DNA of 64,000 nt from Linum tenue (GCA_946122785.1 CAMGYJ010000005.1:33842002-33906001); one strand, 5' to 3'. Shown: positions 30,106 to 41,511, counted from the first letter of the stretch. Translations and numbers: made by a program. Notes: generated by a model not told the origin, from the letters alone.

Positions 30106-30262
30106 GTGTTATGGGATAATCCAAGTATCACATCGGAAATACAAGAGAAGGAACCCTTGTATATTAGTGTCAATCTAGCTAATTAGTACGAGGCCTTTTG
30201 AGAAGGATATCGAAAAGTAAATTCGTGCGGGCTTGGCCCAAAGCGGACAATATCGTACTAAT
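30106..30262 (+). mobile_element. TRIM-type solo LTR candidate
   Basis: TGTTATGGGATAATCCAAGT, ATCACATCGGAAATACAAG, and near the end GGCTTGGCCCAAAGCGGAC followed by AATATCG are words typical of short plant LTRs. The GCCCAAAGCGGACAATATC end is shared with the Cassandra LTR at 11649-11898, but no 5S-like block is present. No internal region or second LTR is adjacent. Confidence 0.45.
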
Positions 30263-30697
30263 TAAACTGCCCGATTTCAACTGAAAATTTTGTCGCGCTG
30301 CTCTCATCCGTGTTGACTTTGAGCCAGCTTGATCTCGGCGTGCTCCAGCTAATGATCACCATCAACGAGATCGGGAGCTCGATAAAACAGTCCCACTGCT
30401 AGTTGTTTTCCATGCGTTTGCCCATTTGTTAGCTTTGCTCACCACATAGTTGCACAAGGTTGGGAGCTTGATACCTTTGAAAATTTAATCATTGTGACAT
30501 TTCCAAATATAGCAGCAACAAGACTAAAAAAGTTGGGCCAATTGACTGGCCAATCGCCCTGCAGCCTACAGGACTGAGTTTGATGGAATCTCGTAACTCA
30601 TAATACTAACATAGTTTTTTTTTGGGTAATCGTGATATCGTATTAGGATAAAAAAAGAACAAAAAGAGTTTAGGAGTACAGGAAGGGCATTTCCAGG

Positions 30698-31526
30698 TAG
30701 GGGTGTTCAAATGGTTTGGTTACCGTGGTAACCGTTTTAATCAGTATTATTTGGATAATTTGGCTTGGTTAATTTGGATAATTGGTTTGGTTTGGTTAAA
30801 ATTTTTAGCTTGTTTGGTTTAGGTGGTTTGGTTTGGTTTCAGACACTCCTAACCAGTCAAACCAAAATAACCAGTTAAGTAATTAGTCATATATCTAACA
30901 TATATTATATACAAATACTTAATACTTTGCATAACCACTCAAGAGTTAACGTTCATCCATTTTAGACTCATAAAATATAAAGCTCAATATTGCTCATATA
31001 GTGTATATTTGTATATGTAAAGTGTAGACCACAACATATGTACGCCTAATTTAGATAGATTTCATACATTATGATGGGTGAAAACTTGAAAGGAAGGTCA
31101 TTTCCAGCCTATGATAATTGCTAAGAGACTAAGTCAATTTACACAAACACAACAATTCATTAACCTATACCATTGTCATAAATTTTTGTTAGGTGAATAC
31201 TTCTATACTAATCGTAAGATAATTGTCTTAGTTGAATGTACTTTTTGTTAAGGGTCAACTATAACTACGTGTTGATTGTTATGTTTTATTCATTATATAA
31301 ATTAGGAATTGTTGCATTAACCGGAAAATTTTCATCGTCAATGATAATGTGATTTTATATTGGTTAATCTGGTTAACCAATTAACCAAACCGATTAAACT
31401 TTAGTTTGGTTAATTTGGTTGTTGTATTAGTTTGGACGGTTTGGTTATGATATTGTATTCCATGGTTAATGAAATTTAGCCTTATTTGGTTTGGTTATAA
31501 CCATGATAACCATTTGAACACCCCTA
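30698..31526. mobile_element. hAT non-autonomous element, TAGGGGTGTTCAAATGG family
   Basis: The 829-bp element begins TAGGGGTGTTCAAATGG and ends CCATTTGAACACCCCTA, with a perfect 8-bp TSD TTTCCAGG (30690-30697 and 31527-31534). Subterminal repeats GGTTTGGTT/AACCAAACC are abundant. It is inserted in the 3' untranslated part of the LINE. The right-hand part of another copy is at 1-403. Confidence 0.88.
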
Positions 31527-31529
31527 TTT

Positions 31530-34500
31530 CCAGGATTCACAAACGAATCCAAGGACTGTAACAACAAAGAAAGGTTGACACAACTTGCCACTTAAACTAA
31601 TAAAGAAGATAAAGAAAAAAGGCCCAGGTATCAGTGATAATGCAACATTGCTTTATCCAATTGCTAGCCTCCAATCATCATCATTAAGCGATGATCCCTC
31701 GAGGGGAAAAGTCTAGTTTTCAACACTATTAGCCAACTCTCTGCCATGCCCCTGTTTACCTTTTGCCCAACGATTAACCACTGAGAAATGTCACAACCAA
31801 TTTTATATGCAATCAGCCAGGCAGGGGAGTCTTTATCCTTGAAGATTCTGAAATTTCTTTCAAGCCACTGGCCAGGATCCGTCGGTTTCTGGTGAGGCCA
31901 AAGCTTGATTCTGTCCTAGATGTCTCTAGAGTTGCTGCTGCTATTTTCAACATTGATGAAGAGTCTAAGCTTGCTCCAAACTTCCACCGAGAACTTGCAG
32001 CTGATGAAGATATGGTTGATGGTCTCTTCTTTTTGCAGGCACAGTGCACACCTACTAGGTAAGTTGATTCCTTTCTTCTTCAAGTTGTCATGGGTTAAGA
32101 TTCTCTTGTGAAACACCATCCATAGAAGAACTTAGACTTTGCTTTGGATGAAGTGCTGCCATACGACCTTGGAAGGAAAGTCATTTGAGCCTGGAGATCT
32201 TGCTGTAATGAGTTGTTCGTAAGCAGATTGTACACTGAAGTCGGCTGTTGGAGTAGGAAGCCACAACAATCTATCAGGACATGCAGAAAACTTAGATAGC
32301 GGAAGGTTTCCTAACATTTCAACGAATATCTCTCTCTCTCCCTCTTAGCCCCACCTTGAAGAGAAAATTTTAAAGGTATTTCCCACAAAAGATTTTCACC
32401 TTCGATTGTCAAGTAATCAGCTACACGAGAGCTCGGGGATTCTGCAGCGGCCAATGTTCTCGGGAACTCATATGCTAGGCGGACACCTTTATTCCAAACA
32501 TCAAACCAAAATGAGGTCCAACGGCCATATCCTTGTTCGACCTTTGCCATCTTCCAAAATCCATCTTTTAGTTTAAGAATTTGCATCCAAGGGCTACAAC
32601 CCACACTTCCCAAACTTTCCCCAACCATCCACTCTGAGTTGTGATTTGGAAATTTGAGAGCAAGAAGCTCCCTCCACCAACTCTACCTTTCATTCCCAAA
32701 CCGCCACCACCATTTATATAACAATGCTCGATTATGAAGCTCCAGATCATGTAAACCTAGACCGCTGAGGCGTTTTGCTCTTTTACACAACTCCTAAGAA
32801 ACCAAATGAAACTTTTATTTCTCTTGTGTTCCGGACCAGAGAAAATTTCTCTACATCTTTTCTAGTGTATGGATGATTCCTTTTGGGGCAAGGAAAAGGG
32901 AGCTCATGTAGGTGCTTTGGCTTGCTAGAACAACATCAATCATGACGATCCTTCCTCCAATAAAGAGGAAACTCCCTTTCCAGCTCTCTAGTCTTGATTG
33001 GGTCTTGTTAATGACTCGGTTCCATAATTGAGGCGAGGTCGAATGAGCTCCCAAGGGAAGTTCAAGATAGAAAGTCGGCAAGAAATCCCGCTCACATCTG
33101 AAGACTTCCGCCAGCCTATTAATATTCTACACTTCACCAACAGGAAAATCCGGGTTTTACTCATGTTGATTTTGAGTCATGTAATGCACTGGAAACAGAC
33201 CAGGGCAATTAATACATTCACCATCTCCTGTTCATTCGCTTTGCAGAAAATGACCACATCGTCGGCATAAAGGAGATGCATCACTTCACCACGATGCCTA
33301 ATATCATCGACACAAAAGCCATGCAGGAAGCCTGCCTCACCGATTTTGCTCAATATATGAGTCAACATATCCATTCCCGGGTTGAAAGGAAAAGGAGACA
33401 ACGAATCACCTTGACACCTCTTTCCATCCCAAAGAAACCCACAGCTTCACCATTGATGAGTACAGATAGCTTGGACGAGGAGAGAGAGCCTTTTATCCAT
33501 TTTTGAAACCTTTGATGTAGCCTTAGTCTCCCAAGTATCTCTAGAATGCAGTTCCATTTTATAGTGTCTAAAACCTTTTCAATGTCTAGTTTTATGACTG
33601 TCAATTAGTTCATTGGCAAGGAAGTTGGACTAATGGATCACTCTACATCTTTTCGCCCCAAATTGTTGTCTGGATATGATGTTCATGAAAGGCTGAAGTC
33701 AATTGAATAAAACCTTAGAAGTGATCTTGTTTAGCTACCTAGCATGGTAAAAAAACCGTATCGGAAGTCATACCGGACCCGTCTGTGGTATGGTATTTTG
33801 TGGTACGGCCGTGATTCAACCGTTGTGTACCTGTAAAATACCATTTTTTGTAATTAAAAAAATACTTTTTTGTTAAAAAACCGTACCGACAGATTCAGGA
33901 TATCGTTTCGGAATAATACCGGAATAAAACTAAAATATACCGGATAACAAACCTTAATAAACTAAATGGGCATAGGTAATATAAAACATCCAAAATTCCA
34001 CGTACCATTATTTACCAATATAGTCACCAACTTCCAAATAATATCTCGCGCAGGCATTGTAAAAACTCAGCAGTCCAAACATTGTTCACACGTTGTCAAA
34101 ATCCAAATACTATCTCGCGCAGGCCTTTTCCTTACCTATGTCTCGTACAGGAGGAGGGAGACTCTTGCACGGTAGCACGTTCTTGAGTCGGGGAGGGCCA
34201 CTCGAGCATGCGTCGCGACCGAAGACTGAGGAGGAGAGAAGAGGAGCGGCGGAGCGGAGTGGAGTAGGGTTGGGCTCAACCTTTCACCGCTCGCCACTCA
34301 CCACTCGCGACGCCAGAAAAGAAGAGAAGAGGAATGGCGTAGCGGCAGTCGCGGGTCGCCAATCGCCAGAGGTGAAGAGGAGGAGCGGAGGGGCGGGGCG
34401 GGGTTGGGAAAGAGAAAAAACGATGAAAAGCCTGGCTGCCAATTTCCTTTAGAGAACAGATTAGGGTTTTTGGCCTTAGACCGATTTCCATTTTGTTTTT

Positions 34501-35350
34501 AAAATTTGAAGTTCCAAAAACGGCGACGTTTTTCATTAAAATAACTCTACCGCCGGTTAGACCAAAATCAGGTGGTATTTTCTTTTGTACGGTTAAGCCG
34601 GAAAAACCGGCTGACACGGTATTTTGAACACCATCAGCCTACCATATAGTTTCTTGCCCGATTCTCGTTTTTTTAATTGAATCGGCCGGTACGATCTAGT
34701 TTCCTGGTCCATGCTACCAAGAAGCTGGCTGATTGGTCTGAAATCAGAAACTTCCTCCACCGCTTCCTTTTTAGGAGTCAGACAAACAAAGGAATGAGCA
34801 ATTGACTGCGGAAGTGTACCTTTAAAATAAAAATCATCCATTGCCTTGATCAAGTCAGTCTTTATAATGCCCCAGGCTTCTTGTAGAACTCAAGCGTGAA
34901 CTGGTCAGGCCTCGGAGCCTTGCCCCCATCATACTGTCTAATAGCTCTCCATATCCCGACTTCCGTGAATGGTTGCACCAAAGTTTCATTCTCATCGGCC
35001 ATAAAAGAGAAGAGCTGATAATTTGCAGGGAAACGTCTGGTAGCTTCATCTTCCGAAAATTTGAGTAGGCAAGCATCCTTGATAGCCATTTTAATTTGGT
35101 TTTCATCATCTATCATGACACCAGCAACTCTTAATCTCTTTAGTATGTTTATACGCCGATTGTCTTTGGCCACTCTGTGGAAAAAGGGGTATTCTTATCT
35201 CTTGTTTTGAGCCATAGCTCTCGGGACCTCTGTCTCCACGAAATTTCTTCCATTAACAACACTTTTTTCAGGTCACCCTTCATAAGTGCTCTTTCAGTTA
35301 CCTGTATTTCACTAAGTTCCCCACCTGCTTCCTCGACATCATCAATGCTT
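31530..35350 (-). pseudogene. Degraded LINE ORF2 (RT and zf-RVT)
   Basis: This is the coding remnant of the LINE at 30617-35353, spread over several frames. Order on the minus strand: pre-RT linker, RT palm with a YADD motif (both catalytic Asp present, near 33265), thumb, DRWPxx-like segment and zf-RVT ending in WLERNFRIFKDK. The RT is split between FRPIS and the next motif by the nested element at 33740-34712. The lack of an RNase H domain separates it from the other LINEs here. Confidence 0.75.
33740..34712. mobile_element. Terminal-repeat element nested in a LINE RT gene
   Basis: The LINE frame is interrupted between LLGS (minus, near 34715) and sequence that resumes near 33735. GCTACC flanks both sides (33734-33739 and 34713-34718). 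The ends share ATGG...AAAC...ATCG...CCGG-like text in inverted order. The interior includes CGCGCAGGC repeats (34049 and 34115) and a GC-rich gene-like block (34130-34430) but no recognised protein. The class is uncertain and the right part may contain a second small insertion (34628-34700). Confidence 0.5.
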
Positions 35351-35367
35351 TTGATACTAACATAGTT

Positions 35368-36104
35368 GATCACTATTTTTTATCTAATAAGTTCAAAATA
35401 ATTTTAATTTTTGCTAGAAAGTAGATTTAGTTAACTTTTATACTTTGATTTCTTAATCATTTAACTTTCAACTTGATTAGTGTAGCTTTATAATTTACAA
35501 AATTATATTCTTAATGATAATATTTATACATAATGTATAGTTTATTGTTCAAATAATTATATCGAATAACAGAGTTCAATTGGAAATGAATGATTAGCTT
35601 TTAGTTGGTAATTTAGTAATTTATAATGAACGTACGATAGTGGATTCTATCTTGATCCAATCTAAGTATTTCAAAAACATCTTGTGTGATTTGATAATTG
35701 ACTAAATGACATAAAGCAAATTTTGAATGTTCGTATAAGCATTGCATCACTAAATGAAACCACAACAAATATCAATCTCGATATGCTAATTTTTGTGTGG
35801 ATCAATAGACGTATACATTCTTAAGAAGAAAAGAAACAAGCTCGATCGATCCTTTTTTATGCAAACCTTGGAGGAATTTTACTGGAGCTTAATACATTAT
35901 CATGAAGTAACTGAACTGGTGGTCCTCATTTCAGTTTGTGAGTCATGATATGTGCTGCTTCATTCACTCGTGCCAACGCCTAACAGACACTGGCAAATAC
36001 TTCTGCACATCACACCAGTTTTTTTTGTCAATAAAGTAGTGTCACTAACGGTACAACACAACATACGGCACATAATATATAACCCATACTGTGTGTCATC
36101 ATTA
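35368..36104. other. Non-coding; contains 3' flank of a lost B-type Gnk2 copy
   Basis: 35755-36090 aligns with the 3' flanks of both B-type genes (36480-36730 and 44455-44650): ACAACAAATATCAATCTCG, ACATTCTTAAGAAG, AAAGAAACAA.CTCGATC, CACTAACGGTACA and CACAACATACGGCACATAA. No coding sequence of a B-type gene follows. 35368-35755 is plain AT-rich DNA. Confidence 0.55.
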
Positions 36105-36268
36105 AGGATTGGCCGAATCATAGAGATGGGTCTGTTGGTGATTGGATTCTTTCTTGTCTACTCCATGCTGTGTGCTGGGGCGTATGGCTTGAAAGGAACC
36201 GGCGCATCTTCCGTCAGGAAAGTCGATCGGCTGCAATGGTCTCCAAGCAAAGCTAAAAGTCCACACTA
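36105..36268 (+). pseudogene. Short LINE ORF2 fragment (end of zf-RVT)
   Basis: One frame reads AVCWGVWLERNRRIFRQESRS, which is the conserved tail of the zf-RVT region in plant LINEs (W.VWLERNRRIF). Only about 160 bp are recognisable. It sits between two copies of the B-type 3' flank. Confidence 0.5.
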
Positions 36269-36744
36269 ACCCATCGTGTTTAATCTATTAAATTTCATGG
36301 CGATTCCCTACTGGTCATTCGGCGGATGATGACGGGCGTGCTTTCACATGATTTGGGAGGAGACGTCTTGGAAGATATTGACAAGCTGTTGTCTCAATTT
36401 CAAAAGTTTTTTTTTTTCTCCTCCTCGCTTCAATAAGGCCACCCATTTTATGACACACAAAAGACTTTGTTATCAGAAGTTTAACTATTGATCGACTACC
36501 GTGGATTCTTACCGTCTACATTCTTGACAAGAAAAGAAACAAACTCGATCCTTACTTAACTAAAGCAATTAGAGGAGCGTGCATATTAGATCCGATCTGA
36601 AAGTGCTCACTAATAAATAAGTGGCGGGACTCAGCAGCGGCGAAAGACCTCTTAATACAATAAAGTAGTGTCACTAACGGTACAGCACAACATACGGCAC
36701 ATGATAACCCATACTTTTTCCCCCGATAAAGTAGCTGTAAGCTT

Positions 36745-37197
36745 TTAGCAGAATTTGTCTTCCTTCTCATATCTGACGGAACATTCGGGATTCTGATCAA
36801 CCAAATTGATCTGGCCCCCGCTTCCGCTTCTGCACTTCTGGTTTAGAAGATCCTTGGCCCTGTTGAGACACGTGGAGCACTCCTCGAACCGCGCGGCGCA
36901 GGTGGCCAGGCCGGTGATGGTGAACCCACTGCCGTCGACGTCGGTGGAGGTGCAGAACCGCCTCTTCTCCGGCTTCGAGCTGCTCACCCCTACCAAGCGG
37001 CCCAGAATCTCGTCCCTCGCCGCCGTGGCCTGAGGCTCGTCGGTGCTGTTGAAGTTGTGTGCGTTGCACAGCACCGGCACCTTCACGTTCTTCCTGGCTT
37101 CGGCTGGGCGAGTCGTAGTAGTAGTACTGGCTAGCAAGACAACTGCGACCAGGAAAACAATGGTAGTAGTAGTACTACTAATTGCCATCTTCTTCAT
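36745..37197 (-). CDS. Secreted Gnk2-domain (DUF26) protein, B-type copy 1
   Basis: A 150-residue protein with a Thr-rich signal peptide region (STTTTIVFLVAVVLLAS, residues 8-24), a short basic pro-like stretch (RPAEARKNVKV) and one Gnk2-type domain, likely apoplastic. Cysteines are C44, C82, C100, C107, C110, C122, C139 and C150, and the core motif is C100-X6-C107-X2-C110, two residues shorter than the CX8CX2C of ginkbilobin-2. C44 is followed by Asn and the C-terminal RYE keeps a Glu, two of the three residues known to contact mannose in ginkbilobin-2, but the position expected to be Arg is Gln (GGQINLVDQ). Its paralogue is 44686-45129. A TATA box is present upstream at 37289-37298. Confidence 0.87.
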   Translation of the reverse strand: MKKMAISSTTTTIVFLVAVVLLASTTTTTRPAEARKNVKVPVLCNAHNFNSTDEPQATAARDEILGRLVGVSSSKPEKRRFCTSTDVDGSGFTITGLATCAARFEECSTCLNRAKDLLNQKCRSGSGGQINLVDQNPECSVRYEKEDKFC

Positions 37198-37284
37198 GTT
37201 GTTAATTAATTAATTGCTTCCTTTTTTTTTCTTCTACCTTCTCTCTTGTTTTTTGGTGCGGAATGGAATGTTGAGTGGCATATG

Positions 37285-37300
37285 GGGGATTATATAGTGT
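37285..37300 (-). promoter_or_regulatory. TATA box of B-type copy 1
   Basis: The minus strand reads ACACTATATAATCCCC about 90-100 bp upstream of the ATG. The same sequence lies upstream of 44686-45129 (45205-45218) and, as CAGTATATAATTCCC, at the edge of the fold-back element at 50304-50319. Confidence 0.6.
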
Positions 37301-37390
37301 GGAATGAAATTGCTCATTCCAGTAAGGCATCAAAATGATTCGGCTAGCTACTGTCAATTCCTCTTCTCAACTGTTTTATGTGCTGACTGG

Positions 37391-38094
37391 TAGGGGTGGG
37401 CATTGGGTGGGTTGGGTGGATTTTGACTATAAAATGCACTCACCCTCGCTTAAATGGATTGATAATCTTTAAGCCATCACCCACCCACATTTAGTCTCAG
37501 GTTGGGTCGGGCGGATGGTGGATGATGCGGGTGGGTTTGTGGGTTCACCCACATCACAATGTATATAATATAAAGGAGTCAACTTGACATGATAATAGGT
37601 GAAGAGAATTATCGGGGGAAACAAGAAGATGAAATAGGATGAAAAATGTCGAAGTAGTTCTTAAATTGGATAGAAATCCTACTATGAAAGAGTTTTCTAC
37701 ATATTGAGATGATTATCAGGTGCAAGGAACTAAGGAAAATGATTTCACAAAGGAAAGAGCGGTGATCTAGGCACGAGAATTAGAGGAAAAAATAAAGAGA
37801 AGAAGAGGGGATCGCTATTTGGAAAGTTGGCTTTGAGGTTCAAACTCCAGGAGCAATCCTAGTTTATGTCTAACGTCTCCACTCTCCCCTCTCTAGCGCC
37901 AACACCTTTGATCTTTTTGTTGTTGGGTTGAGCAGGTCACCCGCGCACCCACCCACAATCCATCCACCACCCGGCGGATGACTCCCAGGGCAATCCGTCA
38001 CCCATCCACAAACCCACCCACTTTACGAAATTCGGGTCAAATGCGGATGGGTCGATCCAAACCCGCGGATGATCCGCCCGCATGCCCAGCCCTA
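37391..38094. mobile_element. hAT non-autonomous element, TAGGGGTGGGCA type
   Basis: The 704-bp element begins TAGGGGTGGGCATTGGGTG and ends CATGCCCAGCCCTA, with a perfect 8-bp TSD CTGACTGG (37383-37390 and 38095-38102). Subterminal parts are rich in GGGTGGGTT / AACCCACCC. It sits in the upstream region of B-type copy 1. The matching region of copy 2 (45500-45560) lacks it. Confidence 0.88.
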
Positions 38095-38127
38095 CTGACT
38101 GGCATGGCCATCAAAATGATTGAGAGG

Positions 38128-38128
<1 letters not shown>

Positions 38129-38182
<54 letters not shown>
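38129..38182. repeat. (TAA)n microsatellite
   Basis: About 18 perfect AAT/TAA triplets. The poly-Asn frame across it is not a gene. It lies directly after GATTGAGAGG, the host sequence that flanks the LINE at 45561-49392 in the duplicated copy. Confidence 0.95.
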
Positions 38183-38289
38183 TTGAAAATATGATATGTG
38201 CATGTTACCTTGAACCTTGTTCTCTCAGAACCTCAAAGATTTAGTTTTGGTCTTACACGAATTCTGTTCGGCCAAAATTGGTGCATACA

Positions 38290-38512
38290 AGCAAAAGTCC
38301 AAACATATGTATGCATCGACGGCGATACTAAGCAAGTGATCGCGGTTCCCGGAAGCAACCGGTTATGTTATTAAAATGTAGTTTCAATTTTTCACGTAAC
38401 TAACACCATATATCGGCGCAGTGAGTTTACTGTCGGGAAAGAATTTTGCCGGTCTGTGAATATGCATTCAAACACAATATATCAATGGACACACGTCCTA
38501 GCTTTAGTTATG
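38290..38512. other. Relic of an A-type upstream region
   Basis: Aligns with 27795-28030 upstream of the A-type gene 27218 (shared GACGGCGATACTA, TGTAGTTTCAA, TTTTCACGTAACTAACACCA, GCATTCAAACACAATATATC, AATGGAC). No Gnk2 coding sequence follows. It marks the start of the second copy of the duplicated A/EF-hand/B module. Confidence 0.6.
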
Positions 38513-38519
38513 CAATCTG

Positions 38520-38790
38520 TGTCAAGAACCAGTTGTACCAATAACTCGAGTTGTTCGGGAGAAGTTTAATTGTGGATCATATACCACAACACTAACATGT
38601 CCCCTTAAACGAAAGCCATTCACAAGGGCTTGAAGTTTGCACAGGTCTGAAGACAAGAATACTATGTGCTTAACAAATGGAGGTCACCGGAAATCGAACA
38701 CAAAAGCTCTCGATCAAAGAAGACTCTGATACCATGTCAAGAACCAGTTGGTCCCAACAACTCGAGTTATTAGGACCAACTAGTTCTTGA
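38520..38790 (-). mobile_element. Tiny TRIM-like retroelement with tRNA-Met primer site
   Basis: On the minus strand a short terminal repeat (TCAAGAACTAGTTGGTCC...CAACTGGTTCTTGACA) is followed directly by TGGTATCAGAGTC, the primer-binding site complementary to initiator tRNA-Met. The 3' side has a purine tract TTTAAGGGGACA, then TGTTAGTGTTGTGG and a second terminal repeat ending CTGGTTCTTGACA. The flanking CAATCTG occurs on both sides (38513-38519 and 38791-38797). There is no coding capacity. The repeats are only partly matched, so this is a rearranged copy. Confidence 0.55.
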
Positions 38791-38799
38791 CAATCTGAA

Positions 38800-39911
38800 C
38801 CCAACCCTTCCTTTACTTGATTTAATTAGCTTTGGGTGGGCAAGTATGTATATTGACAGTACTTAGCCTTCGGAACCATTAGTCGGATAATATTGCTATG
38901 TATGTTTGGACTTCGCTTTATTTAAGTTGGTCTTAACATTTACTATATAACAAAGAACCATCAATTAGGCAAGAATTTTATTCATCATTTTAACATAACA
39001 TTACTTTTAAAAATTTTGGTACCATTTGCAAAATATATTAAAATTCATAATTTGATATTGAGGATAAATATGAAAAATGATTAATTCAATTACTTAAAAC
39101 ACGTGTGTTAAACATTCTATACGAAAAGTATCAAACAAGTGAGGAAAAATGAGACGATTCTACAATAATAGGAAAATGTGATTTTTTTCATTTATATTTT
39201 ATAACCTCACAATGGTCAACACTCAGCATTGGCCAAAAAGTAATTTTTGGTGATAGTTTTGGCAATAATATAATATTAATTAGTCAAAAGATTGGTCAAG
39301 ATGTTAAACTACGGGTCACATAAAAAGATTAAACTTTTTTGTATAAACCTGTTACAAGGTGCTATTAAAGGGAGGGATCAGGGAAGGGAAAATGCCGACT
39401 AGACATCAAACACATGACCTTACAACGAGAAGTCATTTATTGGCCCCAGAATTGACAATTAATCAAGTGTCACCCACCAATTAAATCATTTCAATATAAT
39501 TAAATCATTTTGATGGGACAATCAAGCGATCTCTTGAGATTTCTATCAATCTTATTTTTCAAGAGCGGCCGCAGTCTAATCATGTAAAAATGGATTGTTA
39601 TTTCGTGTGTGAACCGTTTATAATTTGGAGGTATCCTAAAGGTATCCTAATTTTCAAGGTCAACTCTCATCTTCATGTTGCTAATCATTTCACCGAGAAT
39701 TTGGGAGTTGGTTGATGCGACCTTCACTGTTCAACTTGCAAAAACCTATTATATTGAGATGAAGTTCGGCCCACTTCTGAGACCTAAACAACCAAGCCCA
39801 ATCAATCCGAGTCACAAGCTAACGTAGCTTCTTTTTTTTGTGGTGAAGGAATAGTGATCCTTACTTTTCATTTTCTGTTCGGCTCAAGATAGTAAATCAA
39901 AGGGTTTATAC
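38800..39911. other. Non-coding stretch
   Basis: No gene is seen. 38800-38950 and 39000-39350 are AT-rich. GGTATCCTAA occurs twice at 39631-39654. Nothing else is recognised before the fold-back element. Confidence 0.4.
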
Positions 39912-39920
39912 AAGGATGTA

Positions 39921-41153
39921 GAGATTTTTTCAGAAATAGCACTGTTTAAAAAAAAAATTCCAAAAATAGCACCCAACTCCGAAAAATTCCAAAAATAGTA
40001 CCATTTTTGTAAAACCGCAACTCGAAGGTGCGTTTTTCGATGAAAACGCCACTCGAGGGCGCGTTTTTCGATGAAAACCGCACTGGTAGGGAGCGGTTTT
40101 GCAAACCGCACCCCAGGGTGCGATCTGCCTTTTTTTTTTTTTTGCAAACCGCACCCCCAGGGTGCGATCTGCTTTTTTTTTTTTAAAAAAATCCTAACTT
40201 AGGTGGAAACTTCAAACGAACGTATCTTTATGTTCGGGTATCCGATCGTCGCGATTTTTTTTTTGATTCCGCATAATTTTTCGAGATCTTGCAAGCCGCA
40301 AACGCCGAAGGCAGTTTGGTCCCGCCTTCGTCCCGAAAAAACGTCGTTTGCTACCCCGAACGAGCCTTTTTTCGATTTCGTCAAACTTTGAACGACCATA
40401 ACTTTGTGCTCCACAATCCGAAAATCATGATTTTTTTTTTATTTTGCATAACTTTTTGAGGACTAAATTTTTTATCATAGACATAATTTCGGAATGTACT
40501 TGGATTCCTAAAAAGAAATGTAAACTTATTCCCAAAATCCCGTATATCCAAAATAATTCATTTTTTGAAAATTCTCTCCTAGAAAAAATTGTAGTCCTCA
40601 AAAAGTTATGCAAAATAAAAAAAAAATTCATGATTTTCGGATTGTGGAGCACAAAGTTATGGTCGTTCAAAGTTTGACGAAATCGAAAAAATGCTCGTTC
40701 GGGGTAGCAAACGACATTTTTTGGTTCGAAGGCGAGACCAAACCACCTTTGGCAGTCTTCGGCTTGCAAGATCTCAAAAAGTTATGCGGAATCAAAAAAA
40801 AATCGCGGTGATCGGATACCCGAACATAAAGATACGTTTGTTTGAAATTTCCACCTAAGTTAGGATTTTTCAAAAAAAAAAAAAAAAAAAAAAAAAAAAG
40901 CAGATCGCACCCTGGGGGTGCGGTTTGCAAAAAAAAAAAAAAGGGCAGAACGCACCCTGGAGGTGCGGTTTGCAAAACCGCTCCCTACCGGTGCGGTTTT
41001 CATCGAAAAACGCGCCCTCGGGTGGCGTTTTCATCGAAAAACGCACCTCCGGGTGGCGGTTTAAAAAAAATGGTGCTATTTTTGGAATTTTTCGGAGTTG
41101 GGTGCTATTTTTGGAATTTTTTTTTTAAACAATGCTATTTCTGGAAAAATCTC
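39921..41153. mobile_element. Fold-back Mutator-like element, copy 2 of 3
   Basis: The 1233-bp near-palindrome begins GAGATTTTTTCAG and ends CTGGAAAAATCTC, with a perfect 9-bp TSD AAGGATGTA (39912-39920 and 41154-41162). It matches copy 1 (5899-7139) throughout. The arms contain the same GGTGCG/CGCACC modules, with different lengths of A- and T-runs between them. The centre is near 40510-40590. Confidence 0.88.
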
Positions 41154-41288
41154 AAGGATGTAGGGCAATCGGTCAATGAAACAAGGTATCAGTCAATAGT
41201 AGCACAGTATGAAAGAGGCCGATCTCTCATATGAATTGATCTTGATTAATCGATCGGAATTCGGGAATACCACATAGAACTCGAGTGT

Positions 41289-41511
41289 TTTTTTTTTTAT
41301 ATAAAGGTGAAATCTATTATTAAAGTTGGGAAGAAAACGGAAAAAAAAACCAGAGAAACAAAACGCGGAGACACAGCAACCCGCAGCTAAACAAGCATGC
41401 CACCATCTCCCTGCCCGGCAACACAAACCTGCCGAAGCCTCCTAACTACAAGGTCCACAGGCCCCAGGGACACTAGGACAAAACAGAAGAAACGAAACAC
41501 CACAGGCCCCA
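41289..41511 (-). mobile_element. Small retroposon (3' end of a LINE or SINE), 12-bp TSD
   Basis: A 223-bp insert is flanked by GAACTCGAGTGT at 41277-41288 and 41512-41523. Its left side is a T-run followed by ATATAAAGGTGAAATC, so on the minus strand it ends in an A-tail preceded by TTTATAT. The body is GC-richer than the flanks (AACCCGCAGC, CCTGCCCGGCAAC). No ORF or pol III boxes were recognised. Confidence 0.7.

Larger units (their letters stand above)
30617..35353 (-). mobile_element. LINE without RNase H, 14-bp TSD, with two nested insertions
   Basis: The 14-bp TSD ATACTAACATAGTT is perfect at 30603-30616 and 35354-35367. The minus strand carries RT pieces (RQRSRELWLK near 35200, DGGKAPRPDQFTLEF near 34900, SDFRPIS near 34750, LDIEKVLDTIKW near 33590, HLLYADDVVIF near 33270), LESWKGSFLFIGGR near 32970, and a zf-RVT block near 32000-32300 (CALCLQKEETINHIFISC). 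The ORF ends soon after, with no RNase H, followed by an A-rich tail next to the left TSD. It is 5'-truncated just before the RT. Frameshifts and stops are many. Nested elements lie at 30698-31526 and about 33740-34712. Confidence 0.85.

Noticed and set aside
29818..30186. 122-residue + strand ORF upstream of EF-hand copy 1
   Set aside because: It lies over the duplicated non-coding flank and is not open in the second copy (43720-43880). Its end overlaps an LTR-like sequence.
38126..38244. Poly-Asn protein at 37978-38244
   Set aside because: It is the translation of a (TAA)n microsatellite joined to the end of a hAT element.
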